From Lepidurus packardi (Eukaryota; Arthropoda; Branchiopoda; Notostraca; Triopsidae): a DNA stretch of 64,000 nt. The position numbers and the translations under genes were made by a program. The stretch is from NCBI GenBank assembly GCA_023053545.1, contig JAKZAN010000004.1:7936001-8000000 (forward strand). Reading direction: 5' to 3'. This document shows positions 63,379 through 64,000 of the stretch, piece by piece. The notes under the pieces were generated by a model. The model was not told the origin of the DNA. It did no database searches and was given only the letters and a program-made list of their open reading frames with translations. Position 1 is the first letter of the stretch; each line of letters begins with the position of its first letter.

Positions 63379-64000
63379 ATGGCGAACTCACTAGAACAGC
63401 TGAAATCACTGACCATTGTTGTGGCCGATACTGGAGATTTTGAGGGTAAGTACAAACAACATACCGTAATTTTGGAAAATTTATATTATTTAATTATAAT
63501 CTGTTTGAAATTAGCCATGAAGAAGTATCAACCTACTGATGCTACCACCAATCCTTCCTTGTTATTGGCTGCTGCAACCCTACCTCAGTACCAGAATTTA
63601 ATGGATAAAGCTATAGCATATGGAAAGGCACAAGGAGGGTAAATGAGCTTTACTTTTATGGAATAATCCGCATAAATAAGTTATAACTAGGAGTAAAGCC
63701 GAGCAAGTAGACGCTGCTATCGATAAGCTGTTCGTTCTGTTTGGGATTGAGATTCTGAAGATTGTACCCGGGCGAGTGTCCACAGAAGTGGATTCTAGGT
63801 AAAAAGAAATACTCTTTGTTGGGTTAAATGAGTGTTTCGAGCTAATTCTTTGGGAGGTTAGATTGTCCTTTGACAAGGAGGGAAGCGTGAGTCGTGCCTT
63901 GCGTTTGATTGAACTGTACAAAGAAGAAGGGATTGACAAAGAGCGAATTCTGATTAAACTGGCTTCAACTTGGGAAGGCATTCAGGCAGCAAAGTATGCG
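63379..64000 (+). CDS. TALDO1: Transaldolase, 3' partial
   Basis: Cytosolic enzyme of the non-oxidative pentose phosphate pathway that moves a dihydroxyacetone unit from sedoheptulose-7-phosphate to glyceraldehyde-3-phosphate. Exons 63379-63445, 63515-63638, 63691-63798 and 63862 to the window end are phase-consistent. Reading: [40 protein letters not shown] (the family's DATTNPSL motif with the active-site Asp), [20 protein letters not shown] and [26 protein letters not shown] carries the Schiff-base Lys. The rest of the barrel lies beyond the window. Divergent from cyclin D. Confidence 0.98.

Overview
This is nuclear DNA from an animal, most likely an arthropod. The best guess is a branchiopod crustacean such as Daphnia: introns are mostly 50-70 bp, genes are tightly packed, and tandem paralogues are common. 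The species is inferred, not proven. Nearly all genes are split, so most coding sequences had to be reconstructed across GT-AG introns.

Layout. (1) 1-539 (+): the 3' end of a kexin/furin-type proprotein convertase. (2) 695-16830 (-): a tandem cluster of SLC22-like (organic cation/carnitine type) MFS transporters. It has five intact-looking genes (A-E), one pseudogene between A and B, and a relic of a second convertase gene. Part of the cluster arose by duplication of a convertase-transporter-transporter block. A 342 bp MITE-like element sits exactly at a splice donor of transporter B. (3) 18037-19017 (+): two tiny housekeeping genes, RPB10 (POLR2L) and selenoprotein K. The latter has an in-frame TGA and a good SECIS hairpin at 19111-19178. 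(4) 19340-27.7 kb (-): a very large MGA-like chromatin/transcription factor with a Cys-rich MGA-type segment and a bHLH-zipper, but no T-box in the window. (5) 29250-31464: TMEM258 (-) and OST3/MAGT1 (+), two subunits of the oligosaccharyltransferase, head to head with 381 bp between start codons. (6) 31663-34422 (-): kinesin-2 motor KIF3A. (7) 36252-40588 (+): Phox2 paired-like homeobox gene. (8) 44706-59469 (-): cyclin D with 5.8 and 7.1 kb introns. (9) 63379-end (+): transaldolase, cut by the window edge.

The left half is compact. The Phox2-cyclin D half is dominated by long non-coding sequence, as expected of developmental regulators. No rRNA, tRNA or CRISPR was recognised. No new multi-gene system is evident. 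The most noteworthy observations are the selenoprotein K locus with its SECIS, the head-to-head OST subunit pair, the MGA-like gene, and the visible history of the transporter cluster.
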